From Flavobacterium sp. HJJ (GTDB lineage: Bacteria > Bacteroidota > Bacteroidia > Flavobacteriales > Flavobacteriaceae): a stretch of 64,000 bases of DNA. Each line of letters opens with the position of its first letter. Position 1 is the stretch's first letter. The stretch is from NCBI RefSeq assembly GCF_015351475.1, contig NZ_JADKPR010000013.1, positions 62,001 to 126,000 on the forward strand. The letters are read 5' to 3'. The notes beneath the pieces were generated by a model. That model was not told where the DNA came from. It did not search any database and was given only the letters and a program-made list of their open reading frames with translations. Of this stretch, positions 33,826-43,088 are shown in pieces. The position numbers and the translations under genes were made by a program.

Positions 33826-34680
33826 ATGACAGATTTCGATTGGAAAAAAGAAATATTAATTTGGACAGACAAAAAAAGGAAAATTAAGCCTTTTCAAACT
33901 GATCTTATTGACTTTTTTGAAAAATCATTTATTAACACATCTCATCCGGAAAAATCACTTTTTGGGACAAACGATTACAGTATTTCATTATTGACAGGTG
34001 GTATTTTCTTTATTGCTTATACGAAAGTAGGCGTAATTTGGTTGCTCTTGGACAAACAATTTACAGATATTCCAAACTCACAAAGTAGAATTGTTAAATC
34101 AACGAAGAATTTTTCAGAACCTCTTTTTTGGTTAGAAACAGAGGACTATAATAATATACAAATTTTAATAAACAGAGCTGAAATTTGGGAAAGTTTTAAA
34201 AATGCAACTGACAGGATTTTCGAAAATAAAATAGTAACTGCACACAAAGACCATATTGCTAAAAACAAAATTTTACTTTCAGATTTTTTTGGAATAGAAA
34301 AACACTTTATTCCTTTAAAATCGGCTTATGAAATTGAAACTGAATTTCAAGAAAAAGTTAAAAAAGCTAATGAAGTATCAAAAAAGAAAAGACAAGAAAT
34401 ATTAGCTAAATCTAATCCGAAACCAACAAAAACAGTTGTAACACAAACAGTATTTAATCGAAATCAATATGTAATTGTAGAAGTTTTAGAAAGAGCAAAA
34501 GGAGTTTGCGAAAAATGCAATAAAAACGCTCCGTTTTTAAAAGACTCTGACAATTTACCATATTTAGAAGTACATCACATTAAACCATTAGCTGAAGATG
34601 GAGAAGATACTGTTGAAAACACAATCGCACTTTGTCCAAACTGCCATAGAAAAGCACATTATGGAAAGACATCGCACTAA
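33826..34680 (+). CDS. HNH endonuclease-domain protein
   Basis: A 284-residue protein with an HNH domain in its last 65 residues. CEKCNKNAPF starts near 227, YLEVHHIKPLAEDGEDT near 244 and NTIALCPNCHRKAHYG near 265, giving two CxxC zinc pairs and the catalytic His-His...Asn...His set. The N-terminal 200 residues are unfamiliar and could carry target recognition. McrA-like restriction nucleases have this layout, so a modified-DNA restriction role is possible; no methylase is nearby. Codon use is very A-rich (lysine- and asparagine-rich), which fits the accessory patch. Confidence 0.8.
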   Translation: MTDFDWKKEILIWTDKKRKIKPFQTDLIDFFEKSFINTSHPEKSLFGTNDYSISLLTGGIFFIAYTKVGVIWLLLDKQFTDIPNSQSRIVKSTKNFSEPLFWLETEDYNNIQILINRAEIWESFKNATDRIFENKIVTAHKDHIAKNKILLSDFFGIEKHFIPLKSAYEIETEFQEKVKKANEVSKKKRQEILAKSNPKPTKTVVTQTVFNRNQYVIVEVLERAKGVCEKCNKNAPFLKDSDNLPYLEVHHIKPLAEDGEDTVENTIALCPNCHRKAHYGKTSH

Positions 34681-34719
34681 AAAAAGCCTTAACTTAACCC
34701 CCAAAAAGGTAATCTTTGA

Positions 34720-35487
34720 TTATTTGAAAAAGACATCGTAGGCAAAGCGTATAAGTGTACCGATTACAACTGCCAAAAAGAAGATTCGGATAAATTTATT
34801 TCCTCTGTTAATGGCTAGTTTGGCACCCAGCCACCCACCTATCGCATTGCTGGCTGCCATGGGCAAGGCAATTGCCCAAATAATTTTTCCTTTGAGAAAA
34901 AATAAGCAGATAGAACCAAAATTGGTTGCCAGATTGACCATTTTGGCATTGGCAGAAGCGTGCAGAAAGTCAAATCCCATTATGGCGATGAAAGCAACAA
35001 CAAGAAAGCTTCCCGTGCCGGGACCTATAAAACCGTCATAAAATCCAACTATGAAACTGATTCCTACTGCATTAAGAATTTGAGTCTTTGCCGAAATATT
35101 TCTGACCTGATACTGTCCAAAATTTTTCTTGGCATAGGTGTAAATAGCTAATAATGATAAGACTGCAAGTAATAGCGGCTTCATAAAATCATTACTCACA
35201 TAAGTTAAGACTGTTGATCCCAAAAACGCTGCCGGAAATGCCAAAAGCATCATGATTATCAAAATCTTTTTATCGAGAGTAACTTTTTTTAAATACTGGT
35301 AAGCTGCAAATGAAGTTCCGCTGAAAGCTGGTATTTTTAAGGTTCCTATTATTGTTGATACCGGCAGATTAGGCAGAAGAATTAGACCTGCAGGTGTTTG
35401 TATAAGCCCGCCTCCGCCTACAATGGCATCAATAAATCCCGCAAAAAAAGCTGCTAAGCAAAGTAATACGATAATGTAGGTTTCCAT
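34720..35487 (-). CDS. TauE/SafE-family permease
   Basis: The ATG at 35485-35487 (METYIIVLLCLAAFFAGFID) gives 255 residues, the family size, with seven or eight hydrophobic segments. A longer in-frame start at 35631 would overlap the divergent DUF7935 gene and begin with 48 non-hydrophobic residues. IVGGGGLIQTPAGLIL near residues 20-35 and the second-half GFYDGFIGPGTGSFLVVAF near 150-168 are the duplicated family motifs. These carriers move sulfite, sulfonates or other small anions; the substrate is not predictable. Confidence 0.85.
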   Translation of the reverse strand: METYIIVLLCLAAFFAGFIDAIVGGGGLIQTPAGLILLPNLPVSTIIGTLKIPAFSGTSFAAYQYLKKVTLDKKILIIMMLLAFPAAFLGSTVLTYVSNDFMKPLLLAVLSLLAIYTYAKKNFGQYQVRNISAKTQILNAVGISFIVGFYDGFIGPGTGSFLVVAFIAIMGFDFLHASANAKMVNLATNFGSICLFFLKGKIIWAIALPMAASNAIGGWLGAKLAINRGNKFIRIFFLAVVIGTLIRFAYDVFFK

Positions 35488-35525
35488 TGATTTTTTATAT
35501 TTTTTTATTCTAGTTTTTGAACTTG

Positions 35526-35533
35526 CAAAAATA
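35526..35533 (-). promoter_or_regulatory. -7 box for the TauE/SafE gene
   Basis: TATTTTTG on the minus strand, 38 bp before the ATG at 35487; it supports the shorter start. Confidence 0.55.
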
Positions 35534-35588
35534 CTATTCCGCTTTTTATTATTGCGAAAATTTGCCTTTGATTTAGTTTCAAAAAGAT

Positions 35589-35596
35589 TATTTTTG
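35589..35596 (+). promoter_or_regulatory. -7 box for the DUF7935 gene
   Basis: TATTTTTG on the plus strand, 22 bp before the ATG at 35619; part of a compact divergent promoter with 35526-35533. Confidence 0.55.
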
Positions 35597-35618
35597 CTCT
35601 TTTTAAAACGAAAACAAA

Positions 35619-36140
35619 ATGGATTTATCAAAAATGATCGAATTGCTTAGCTATACCCTGCCTGCCATTATCACTGGGGCGGTTGCCTATTACTTTTTTA
35701 ATTTACATACAAAAAACGAGGAAGGAAGGCGCCGTTATTTATTAATGAAAGAAGGTCAGAAAAACTCCATGCCACTGCGTTTGCAGGCATATGAGCGTAT
35801 GACTTTGTTTCTGGAACGCATCAGTCTTTCTAATTTATTGATTAGAATTTCGCCAATTTCTGCTGATAAAACTGATTACGCCAATTTTATTATAGCACAG
35901 ATTGACCAAGAATTTGAACACAATCTGGCACAGCAGATCTATATGACAGATGAATGCTGGACGATTATAACAACTGCAAAAAATGCTACTATTCAGATGA
36001 TTCGAAAAGGAGCTTTGAGTGAAGCTGTTACTAATGCGGATCAATTGAGAGAAGCACTATTAAATGATTTACTGGACAAACAGACTCCTAGTAATGCCGC
36101 TTTGGGGTATATTAAAAAAGAAGTGAGCCAGATGTGGTAG
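35619..36140 (+). CDS. DUF7935-type membrane-anchored protein
   Basis: A 173-residue protein with one N-terminal membrane segment (about residues 8-27, TLPAIITGAVAYYFFNL) and a helical cytosolic part. RLQAYERMTLFLERISLSNL near 52-71 and IDQEFEHNLAQQIYMTDECW near 92-111 match my memory of the flavobacterial DUF7935 family. Function unknown. It is followed by a stem-loop with a T-run at 36162-36214. Confidence 0.78.
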   Translation: MDLSKMIELLSYTLPAIITGAVAYYFFNLHTKNEEGRRRYLLMKEGQKNSMPLRLQAYERMTLFLERISLSNLLIRISPISADKTDYANFIIAQIDQEFEHNLAQQIYMTDECWTIITTAKNATIQMIRKGALSEAVTNADQLREALLNDLLDKQTPSNAALGYIKKEVSQMW

Positions 36141-36161
36141 TTTTTGAATTTATAAGATTCT

Positions 36162-36214
36162 GAGAAGCTAAGTTGCTAAGATTTTGGTCTTAGAGACTTA
36201 GCTCTTTTTATTTT
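36162..36214. terminator. Word-iterated hairpin terminator (GCTAAG word)
   Basis: GAGAAGCTAAGTTGCTAAGA (36162-36181) pairs imperfectly with 36188-36204 around a 6-nt loop, followed by TTTTTATTTT. It lies between convergent genes and shares the CTAAG word with 14154-14270. Confidence 0.7.
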
Positions 36215-36220
36215 CATTTG

Positions 36221-38284
36221 CTATTCTTTGAGTAATCTATTCAATTGGAATTGTTCTTTTTCATTTAAATCAGGCAAGAGGGTCTGAAAAGCACCTCTGA
36301 TTTCAGTGTTTTTTAATAATAATCGAATATTGTCTCTTCCAAATTTAGAAAATTGCCACATATGATGCGTGGTGGCATTCACTAAATTTTTTAAAATTTC
36401 TTCATTAATAATTTTGAAATTCAATAAGTATTCTAAAGCATTTTGTCTGGTTGTGGCTTCATATTTAGTTGAAGAATAATTTACTAATTCTTGAATACAG
36501 GTTTCTTTATTGGCATCATATTCTGGAGTAGAAACAGCCAAAGACAGCCATAGAATCCTTAAATTAAAATCGTTAAATCCTATCCAGTCTTTTGTTTTTG
36601 ATAAATATTCGACTCTTTTGTCAGGAAAATTATTCCATAAATTAAACAGTGCCAATTCTTGAGTCTGGTACGATTTATCATCAAGCAATGTTTCATAATC
36701 AGTTCTGAACTCTTCTGGTATTTTTTGAAGTGTACTTGCCACTGCCTGTCTTATCTGTACGTTTTGGGTTTGCAGCGCCAATCGCAGCAGCTGTTTTTTA
36801 TCTTCAAACTTCTCTTTGAAAAGCTGCCCGACAATTGCTTCTTTCACACTATGATATACATCAGATTTCAATGTTTTTTCGAAGAAATCATACTTTTCTA
36901 TGATGGGTTTGCTTCTAAGTTTGTTTACTTCCAGCACAATTTTCATCGCGTTATTTTTAGCTAATAACTCATTAGCAATGGTACTGTTGAAATCAGATGA
37001 TTCCAGCCATACTTTGCTAAAATTTATCAAATCATAGTTTGATACTTTTTTGATTTCATTAAAGAAATCTTGAGTTGTCACGTTTTGACAGGAATATTTC
37101 AGAATATAATTCTTTACTGCTTTTTTAAAAGCTTTCTCGCCTATTGCTTCGCGTAAAACATGCAGTGCCCAAGCTCCCTTTTGGTAAAAAGACAACGAAC
37201 TCGCTTTAGGATTCAGCACCGGAATGGTATCGGTTTTGGAGGCTTGTTTTAATTGTAGTGATGACTCATATAACTTGGAATAAAAATAATCATCTCCATA
37301 GATTGATCGTTCTGCCAATAAAGCATAATAGGTTGCAAATCCTTCCTGAAGCCAATGATCTTTTCCGCTTTTGGCAGTAACTAAATCACCAAACCATTGA
37401 TGTGCGAGTTCATGTGCATTGACATTAGTATAACTTCGGTCTTCAAAACCAATACTGTCTACTACGTATCGGGTTGCAAATAATGTTGAACTCGTATTTT
37501 CCATGCCAGCATACAGAAACTCTGAAACTGGAATTTGTCGATAGATTTTCCAAGGATACTTCACTCCTATTTCGTTTTCCAGAAAGTCAAATATTTCTTT
37601 GGAATAGCGGTAGGTTGGTTCTTGTCTGCTTATGTCTTTTGGATCAAGATACAATTCTAATGGAACTCCAGATTTTGCTTTCAGTGTGTTTTTTTCATAT
37701 TTACCAATGGCTAGCATTAGTAAATAAGAACTCATTGGTTTTTGCATTTGGTATTTCCAATGTGTACTATTATTAGCTGTTTGGATGCTTTTTAAAATAC
37801 CATTCGACACAACTTGATATTTTGAATCAAAAGCAATTTCCATATTAAAAATTACTTTTTCATTGACATCATCAAAGCTCGGAAACCAATGACTGGTATA
37901 TTTTCCTTGTCCCTGCGTCCAAATCTGTAAATTATCTGTTGCTTCGGAACCTGTAAAATACATCGTTTGCTTTGGTTTTGCATCGTATGAAAACTGAACG
38001 AAATTTTTGCCTTTTTGGAACGGGTAAATCAAGAGCAGTTCTTTTCCGTTAGTTGTAAATGTAATGCTATGATGATTCAGTTCTACTCCCGAAAAAGTCA
38101 TGTTCTGCGCATCAATTTTGATGGTATCAATAGGCTTTAATACTTCAAAAGTATAGGTTATAGTACCAGAAATACTTTTACTGTCTGGATTAATGGAAAT
38201 GCTGCCATCAGCGGTTTTAAAATCTACCGATTTGGTTTGCTGTGCGAATGTAAATGCAGATAAAAACAGGAAAAGGTATTTCAT
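36221..38284 (-). CDS. M1-family zinc aminopeptidase, secreted
   Basis: From the ATG at 38282-38284 it has 687 residues with a signal peptide (MKYLFLFLSAFTFAQQ). The exopeptidase motif GMEN is at about 260-263 and the zinc site HELAHQWFGD at 291-300, with the distal Glu in WLQEGFATYY near 314. The C-terminal 250 residues form a helical repeat domain as in other M1 enzymes. It should trim N-terminal residues from peptides in the periplasm. The -7 box at 38312-38319 supports the shorter start over one 30 bp upstream. Confidence 0.92.
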   Translation of the reverse strand: MKYLFLFLSAFTFAQQTKSVDFKTADGSISINPDSKSISGTITYTFEVLKPIDTIKIDAQNMTFSGVELNHHSITFTTNGKELLLIYPFQKGKNFVQFSYDAKPKQTMYFTGSEATDNLQIWTQGQGKYTSHWFPSFDDVNEKVIFNMEIAFDSKYQVVSNGILKSIQTANNSTHWKYQMQKPMSSYLLMLAIGKYEKNTLKAKSGVPLELYLDPKDISRQEPTYRYSKEIFDFLENEIGVKYPWKIYRQIPVSEFLYAGMENTSSTLFATRYVVDSIGFEDRSYTNVNAHELAHQWFGDLVTAKSGKDHWLQEGFATYYALLAERSIYGDDYFYSKLYESSLQLKQASKTDTIPVLNPKASSLSFYQKGAWALHVLREAIGEKAFKKAVKNYILKYSCQNVTTQDFFNEIKKVSNYDLINFSKVWLESSDFNSTIANELLAKNNAMKIVLEVNKLRSKPIIEKYDFFEKTLKSDVYHSVKEAIVGQLFKEKFEDKKQLLRLALQTQNVQIRQAVASTLQKIPEEFRTDYETLLDDKSYQTQELALFNLWNNFPDKRVEYLSKTKDWIGFNDFNLRILWLSLAVSTPEYDANKETCIQELVNYSSTKYEATTRQNALEYLLNFKIINEEILKNLVNATTHHMWQFSKFGRDNIRLLLKNTEIRGAFQTLLPDLNEKEQFQLNRLLKE

Positions 38285-38311
38285 TAAAATAAATTTGATG
38301 CTTAAGTTATC

Positions 38312-38319
38312 CAAAGTTA
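38312..38319 (-). promoter_or_regulatory. -7 box for the M1 aminopeptidase gene
   Basis: TAACTTTG on the minus strand, 28 bp before the ATG at 38284. Confidence 0.5.
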
Positions 38320-38387
38320 CAAAGGTTTAAGAAACAAATCGGACATAAGTTGTAAGTTTACTTCCGAAATAAACCAATACAAGAACA

Positions 38388-39119
38388 TTGAAAAAGAAAG
38401 CCCTATTTAATTGGAGCAGCGGAAAAGATTCTGCTTTAGCATTATACAAAACACTGCAAAATGATCAATACGAAATCAGTTGTTTATTAACCAGTGTCAA
38501 TCAGCAGTTTCAGCGTATTTCGATGCATGGCGTTCGGGTTGAATTACTGAAATTACAAGCCGAGAGCATTGGATTACCGCTCGTAATTATGCAGATTCCA
38601 GAAATGCCAACGATGGAAGTATACGAAGCAGTAATGGAGACAACTCTTTCTAAATTGAAAGAACAAGGTGTTACTCACTCTATTTTTGGAGATATTTTTC
38701 TGGAAGATCTGCGTAAATACAGAGAAGATAAATTAGCTGAAATAGGTTTTGAAGGTGTGTTCCCGCTTTGGAAAATTCCAACTTCAGATTTAATTCAGGA
38801 ATTTATTGCATTGGGATTCAAAACGATTGTGGTTTGTGTTAACGAACGATTTTTGGACAAAAGTTTTGTAGGCCGTGTAATTGATCAGGATTTTATCAAT
38901 GATTTACCCGAAAATGTTGATGTTTGCGGTGAAAACGGGGAATTTCATACTTTTACTTTTGATGGACCAATTTTCAGTAAACCGATCGAATTTGAAGTTG
39001 GCGAAGTAGTTTACCGCAAATATGAAAAGTCAAAAGAAGAAGATTCCTCCGATACTGCTTGTGATACTTCAGCATCGGACGCTTTTGATTACGGATTTTG
39101 GTATTGTGATTTGGTTTAA
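38388..39119 (+). CDS. Dph6-related ATP pyrophosphatase
   Basis: A 243-residue PP-loop ATPase. ALFNWSSGKDSALALYK at residues 5-21 holds the SGGxDS-like PP-loop (here SSGKDS). The middle has FGDIFLEDLRKYREDKL near 105 and the C-terminus GENGEFHTFTFDGPIF near 181, all as in diphthine-ammonia ligase relatives. Bacteria lack diphthamide, so the true substrate is unknown. The start is a TTG codon: no ATG lies in frame before the PP-loop, and the N-terminus KKKALFNW is the usual one for the family. Confidence 0.85.
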   Translation: MKKKALFNWSSGKDSALALYKTLQNDQYEISCLLTSVNQQFQRISMHGVRVELLKLQAESIGLPLVIMQIPEMPTMEVYEAVMETTLSKLKEQGVTHSIFGDIFLEDLRKYREDKLAEIGFEGVFPLWKIPTSDLIQEFIALGFKTIVVCVNERFLDKSFVGRVIDQDFINDLPENVDVCGENGEFHTFTFDGPIFSKPIEFEVGEVVYRKYEKSKEEDSSDTACDTSASDAFDYGFWYCDLV

Positions 39120-39162
39120 ATATCTCAAATCAAAATAGAATTTATTAGAAAAAGAAATGAAA

Positions 39163-39204
39163 AAAAGAGAACAATAAAGTCAATAAACTTTAGAGTTCTC
39201 TTTT
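39163..39204. terminator. Hairpin between convergent genes
   Basis: AAAAGAGAAC (39163-39172) and GTTCTCTTTT (39195-39204) pair exactly. A and T runs within the arms allow termination in both directions. Confidence 0.65.
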
Positions 39205-39272
39205 CGAGTGTTTCATAATTGAAAATTAACCAAATGTTCAAATTATAAACAAAATGCTGATATAAGTATTAA

Positions 39273-39713
39273 TTAGTATATTATAATCTTTTGATAATCT
39301 AATCCAGGGCCATCGCATATTCTCCATGTACTTGACAGAGTATTTTTATCAGAAAAATGAAGTTCTTCTTTTAAATTGCCATAACAGCTTCCGATAATTT
39401 CGCTGGAAGCTGAATATGTTAATTCTAAATACGTTCCTTCTTGAATATTTTTAACAATATATGTTCCTGCTGCCGTTGTCTGAACAGTATTTCTATTTCT
39501 AATTTTGGTAAATGTACCGTTATCGCTAAATACATAGAATTCTTGGTATTCCATTGCATTTCCGGTAGTTTCGGAATTAAACACAGTACCAGACATTTTT
39601 ATCAATGTCCATTTACCAAGATAACTATCAGCTGTATTTGTGTTTTCATCATTATCTTTTGAACATGAAGTAAAAAAGAAAAACAAAGTAACTGCGATTA
39701 TAAACTGTTTCAT
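39273..39713 (-). CDS. Lipocalin-like lipoprotein
   Basis: A 146-residue lipoprotein (signal MKQFIIAVTLFFFFTSCSKD). The mature part starts with SYLGKWTLIKMSGTVFN, the WxL-type opening of the lipocalin-like family in Bacteroidota. Strand-rich sequence follows (TFTKIRNRNTVQTTAAGTY, GTYLELTYS) and ends in STWRICDGPGLDYQKIIIY. Ligand and role are unknown. It stands alone between the Dph6-like and DUF1697 genes. Confidence 0.75.
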   Translation of the reverse strand: MKQFIIAVTLFFFFTSCSKDNDENTNTADSYLGKWTLIKMSGTVFNSETTGNAMEYQEFYVFSDNGTFTKIRNRNTVQTTAAGTYIVKNIQEGTYLELTYSASSEIIGSCYGNLKEELHFSDKNTLSSTWRICDGPGLDYQKIIIY

Positions 39714-39797
39714 TTTTTTGGTTTTTTGCGTTACTTAATAGATTTACTTTTTTATAAATAGTTGCGTTCGATTGCAATTTTTTTTTTAAAGATAAAT

Positions 39798-40343
39798 TTA
39801 TCTTTCCTCATACAGTTTAAGCAATTGTGTGACAGTATTCCAATTTCTTATTGTAGCGGTTACATTTAGTTTTTTTTCGATGTATTTTTGGTCGAATCTG
39901 GTTTTTCCAGCACCTACGGCGTATTTAATGTAGATTCTGCTTTCATCTATGTGCGCTTCATCCGGTTTTACCTGACTCATCTTTAAGTCATTTATATGGT
40001 CGTTTCGCAGAGCAATGGAAACAAAAGCGACATAGAGTTTTTTTATATCTGCCTCTTTTTCTGTCAGGAAACGATTGTTTTTAAAACAGTTTTCTAAATC
40101 TGTTTTACTAATCACTACTACAGGTACTTCATGTCCAAAAGTTTTGAAAATTTCCTGCTTGATTTTGAAACCGACAGCTGCTCCGTTTTCTTCATCGGTA
40201 TCCACAAAAACATTTCCGGATTGAATATAAGTCTGTACATTTTGAAAACCAATGTTTTCCAAAGCTGTTTTCAGAGCGTCCATTTTTATCAGGTTATGGC
40301 CTGATACGTTGATGCCACGAAGGAGTGCGAGATGGGTTGTCAT
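39798..40343 (-). CDS. DUF1697 family protein
   Basis: A 181-residue protein opening with THLALLRGINVSGHNLIKMD, followed by IGFQNVQTYIQSGNVFVD near residues 32-49; both are hallmarks of DUF1697. YIKYAVGAGKTRFDQKYIEKKL and TIRNWNTVTQLLKLYEE close the protein. No biochemical role is established that I know of. A TAGCTTTG box at 40358-40365 on the minus strand is a plausible -7 element. Confidence 0.85.
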   Translation of the reverse strand: MTTHLALLRGINVSGHNLIKMDALKTALENIGFQNVQTYIQSGNVFVDTDEENGAAVGFKIKQEIFKTFGHEVPVVVISKTDLENCFKNNRFLTEKEADIKKLYVAFVSIALRNDHINDLKMSQVKPDEAHIDESRIYIKYAVGAGKTRFDQKYIEKKLNVTATIRNWNTVTQLLKLYEER

Positions 40344-40442
40344 TTTATTATTTTTTTCAAAGCTATAATTTTATAGTACAATTTCCTAAACAAACCCATT
40401 TCCAAATTTCCCAACAAAAAACTATCTTCGCTTTCTTAAAAA

Positions 40443-40532
40443 GAGAAAAGAAAATAGAATAAAGAAAATAGACCTAAAAACATGAAATTCAAATTCGGAA
40501 AATCTATTTTCTATATTCTTTACTCTATTTTC
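40443..40532. repeat. Word-iterated inverted repeat upstream of recG (AAAATAGA word)
   Basis: GAAAATAGA words at 40443-40472 pair with TCTATTTTC words at 40503-40532 (about 26 of 30 positions). Trailing AATCTAAAATC words continue to the recG start at 40564. Confidence 0.7.
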
Positions 40533-40563
40533 TAAAAATCTAAAATCTGCAATCTAAAATCAA

Positions 40564-42672
40564 ATGTCCAATAATCTCCTAGAAACTCCCATAGAATACC
40601 TCAAAGGCGTTGGTCCCACTCGTGGCGCGCTTCTGCGTAAGGAATTGGGAATTTTCAAATATGGTGATTTGGTCAATTTTTTTCCGAATCGTTATATTGA
40701 CCGAACTCGTTATTATAAGATTAATGAACTGCAGAATAATATTGCTGAAGTGCAGATTATTGGTAAAATCATTAATATTAAAACAGTTGAATTTGGTAAA
40801 AACCAAAAGCGATTGGTTGCCACATTCGTGGATGATACAGGGCAAATGGAGCTCAATTGGTTTCAGGGGCAGAAATGGATTAAAGAAAGTTTAAAGCTCA
40901 ATGAAGTCTGTGTTATTTTTGGAAAATGCTCCCAATACGGCAGTAATTACAGCATGGCTCATCCCGAAATTGAACTATTAAGCGAACACCAAAAATGTCT
41001 CCGTTCGGCGATGCAGCCCGTTTATCCATCGACTGAAACACTGGCGAACCGAGGCATTACAAATCGGGTGGTGAATAAAATGATGCAGCAGCTGTTTATG
41101 GAAACTCAGGCTTTGTTCAGCGAAACTTTGCCCTCTTATCTGACAAATGAATTAAATCTGATTCCTAAAAATGCGGCTTTATTCAACATCCATTTTCCAA
41201 AAAGTGATGCGATTTTGGCGAAAGCTCAATTCCGTTTAAAATTTGAGGAACTGTTCTTTATTCAGCTGCAGCTGATAACGAAGAATCTAATTCAGAAGCA
41301 TAAAATAAAAGGGCATCCTTTTTCGAAAGTGGGTGAATTTTTTAATGAATTTTATCAAAATCATCTTCCTTTCGAATTGACAAACGCACAAAAAAGGGTA
41401 ATAAAAGAAATCCGTACCGACATGGGCAGCAATGCTCAAATGAACCGATTGCTGCAGGGAGATGTGGGTTCTGGAAAAACTATTGTTGCCTTTATGAGTA
41501 TGCTGCTGGCAATGGATAACAGTTTTCAGGCCTGCTTGATGGCACCGACTGAGATATTGGCCAATCAGCATTTTATAGGTTTGTCTGAATTAGCAAAATC
41601 GTTAAATATTAATATAAAGATACTTACTGGTTCTACCAAAATTGCAGCAAGACGTATTATCCACGAAGAACTAGAAAACGGAACTTTGCAGATACTTATC
41701 GGCACGCACGCCTTATTGGAAGACAAAGTAAAATTCCAAAATTTGGGTTTGGCAGTAATTGACGAACAACATCGTTTTGGTGTAGAACAGCGATCCAAGC
41801 TGTGGAAGAAAAATACAATACCGCCTCATATTTTGGTAATGACAGCCACCCCTATTCCGCGAACTCTGGCGATGAGTTTATATGGTGATTTGGATATTTC
41901 AGTTATAGACGAACTGCCTCCAGGTAGAAAACCTATTCAGACCGTACATCGTTTTGATTCTAATCGATTGAAAGTCTGGAAATTTATTCGGGATGAAATT
42001 GCCAAAGGACGTCAAATATACATCGTTTATCCGCTGATTCAAGAGTCCGAAAAAATGGATTATAAGGATTTGATGGATGGTTATGAAAGTATTGCTCGTG
42101 ATTTTCCGCTGCCTCAGTATTCTGTCTCGATTCTTCACGGAAAAATGAAAGCTGCCGACAAAGACGAAGAAATGAAACGCTTTTCTGAAGGAAAAACCAA
42201 TATTATGGTTGCTACAACGGTTATAGAAGTCGGTGTAAATGTACCGAATGCAAGCGTGATGATTATTGAGAGTGCCGAACGTTTCGGATTATCGCAATTG
42301 CATCAGCTGCGCGGGCGTGTCGGTCGTGGTGCCGATCAGAGTTATTGCATTTTGATGACATCGTTCAAATTATCCAGCGACAGTAAAACTCGTATGGAAA
42401 CAATGGTTAATACTAATGACGGTTTTGAAATTGCCGAAGTGGATCTCAAACTCCGCGGTCCTGGTGATTTGATGGGAACTCAGCAAAGTGGTGTACTTAA
42501 TCTTCAAATTGCTGATATTGTGAAAGACAAAGAGATTTTGCTTTTGGCACGAAACTATGCAATAAAAATCCTTAAGGATGACGCTCCTTTGCAAAAACCT
42601 GAAAACGCTATCTTGAAAGCTGTTTTTATTGAATTGACCAAAAAGAAGAATATTTGGAATTACATTAGTTAA
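40564..42672 (+). CDS. recG: ATP-dependent DNA helicase RecG
   Basis: A 702-residue helicase that remodels stalled forks and Holliday junctions. The N-terminal wedge/OB domain is recognisable (YLKGVGPTRGALLRKELG, later LVATFVDDTGQMELNWFQG near 80-98). Helicase motifs: LLQGDVGSGKTIVAF near 297-311 (I), IDEQHRFGVEQR near 400 (II), MTATPIPRTLA (III), IMVATTVIEVGVNVPNA and QLRGRVGRG (VI). The C-terminal TRG-like region is DVKLRGPGDLMGTQQSG type (here DLKLRGPGDLMGTQQSG). It is preceded by an inverted repeat and appears monocistronic. Confidence 0.95.
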   Translation: MSNNLLETPIEYLKGVGPTRGALLRKELGIFKYGDLVNFFPNRYIDRTRYYKINELQNNIAEVQIIGKIINIKTVEFGKNQKRLVATFVDDTGQMELNWFQGQKWIKESLKLNEVCVIFGKCSQYGSNYSMAHPEIELLSEHQKCLRSAMQPVYPSTETLANRGITNRVVNKMMQQLFMETQALFSETLPSYLTNELNLIPKNAALFNIHFPKSDAILAKAQFRLKFEELFFIQLQLITKNLIQKHKIKGHPFSKVGEFFNEFYQNHLPFELTNAQKRVIKEIRTDMGSNAQMNRLLQGDVGSGKTIVAFMSMLLAMDNSFQACLMAPTEILANQHFIGLSELAKSLNINIKILTGSTKIAARRIIHEELENGTLQILIGTHALLEDKVKFQNLGLAVIDEQHRFGVEQRSKLWKKNTIPPHILVMTATPIPRTLAMSLYGDLDISVIDELPPGRKPIQTVHRFDSNRLKVWKFIRDEIAKGRQIYIVYPLIQESEKMDYKDLMDGYESIARDFPLPQYSVSILHGKMKAADKDEEMKRFSEGKTNIMVATTVIEVGVNVPNASVMIIESAERFGLSQLHQLRGRVGRGADQSYCILMTSFKLSSDSKTRMETMVNTNDGFEIAEVDLKLRGPGDLMGTQQSGVLNLQIADIVKDKEILLLARNYAIKILKDDAPLQKPENAILKAVFIELTKKKNIWNYIS

Positions 42673-43034
42673 GTTGTTAAGTTTCTGAGATACTAAGTTA
42701 CTGAGACACCAATAGAAAGTAAACAAACAAAGTTTTTTATAAATCTGTGTTAATCTGTTCAATTTGTTTTATCTGTGACCCAATATAGAATAGAATGTGC
42801 AGAATATTTCTATCGGCTAAGTTGAGAGCATTTTTTTTGAAATAAAAAAAAGTTGTTTATTAGATAGTCAGATGGTTGATTTCGAAGTGTTTAATGGTTT
42901 TTAAAACTCAATTAAACCTTATCATATTTCTTTAGTCTAATTCTTTTGATGGAACTTTTTGGCTAAATTTTAATACTTGTATGTACAAACGTTAAATAAT
43001 AATTAACAATTCCACTTTTAACAATTCTAAAGCC
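42673..43034. other. Intergenic region recG - efflux operon
   Basis: A 416-bp gap up to 43088. It begins with CTAAG/CTGAG words (42676-42705) without a matching inverted arm, then has AATCTGT words (42743-42776). The rest is AT-rich with no ORF or RNA I can recognise until the efflux promoter box at 43035. Confidence 0.5.
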
Positions 43035-43042
43035 TAAATTTG
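43035..43042 (+). promoter_or_regulatory. -7 box for the RND efflux operon
   Basis: TAAATTTG fits TAnnTTTG, 46 bp before the adaptor ATG. No adjacent regulator gene is present. Confidence 0.5.
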
Positions 43043-43088
43043 TTTTGCCTTTGCTAAAGATATATTAAATTACTTTTAAAATTATAAA

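Noticed and set aside
34720..35631. 303-residue version of the TauE/SafE protein
   Set aside because: The extension overlaps the divergent gene at 35619 and both promoter boxes; the start at 35487 fits the family length.
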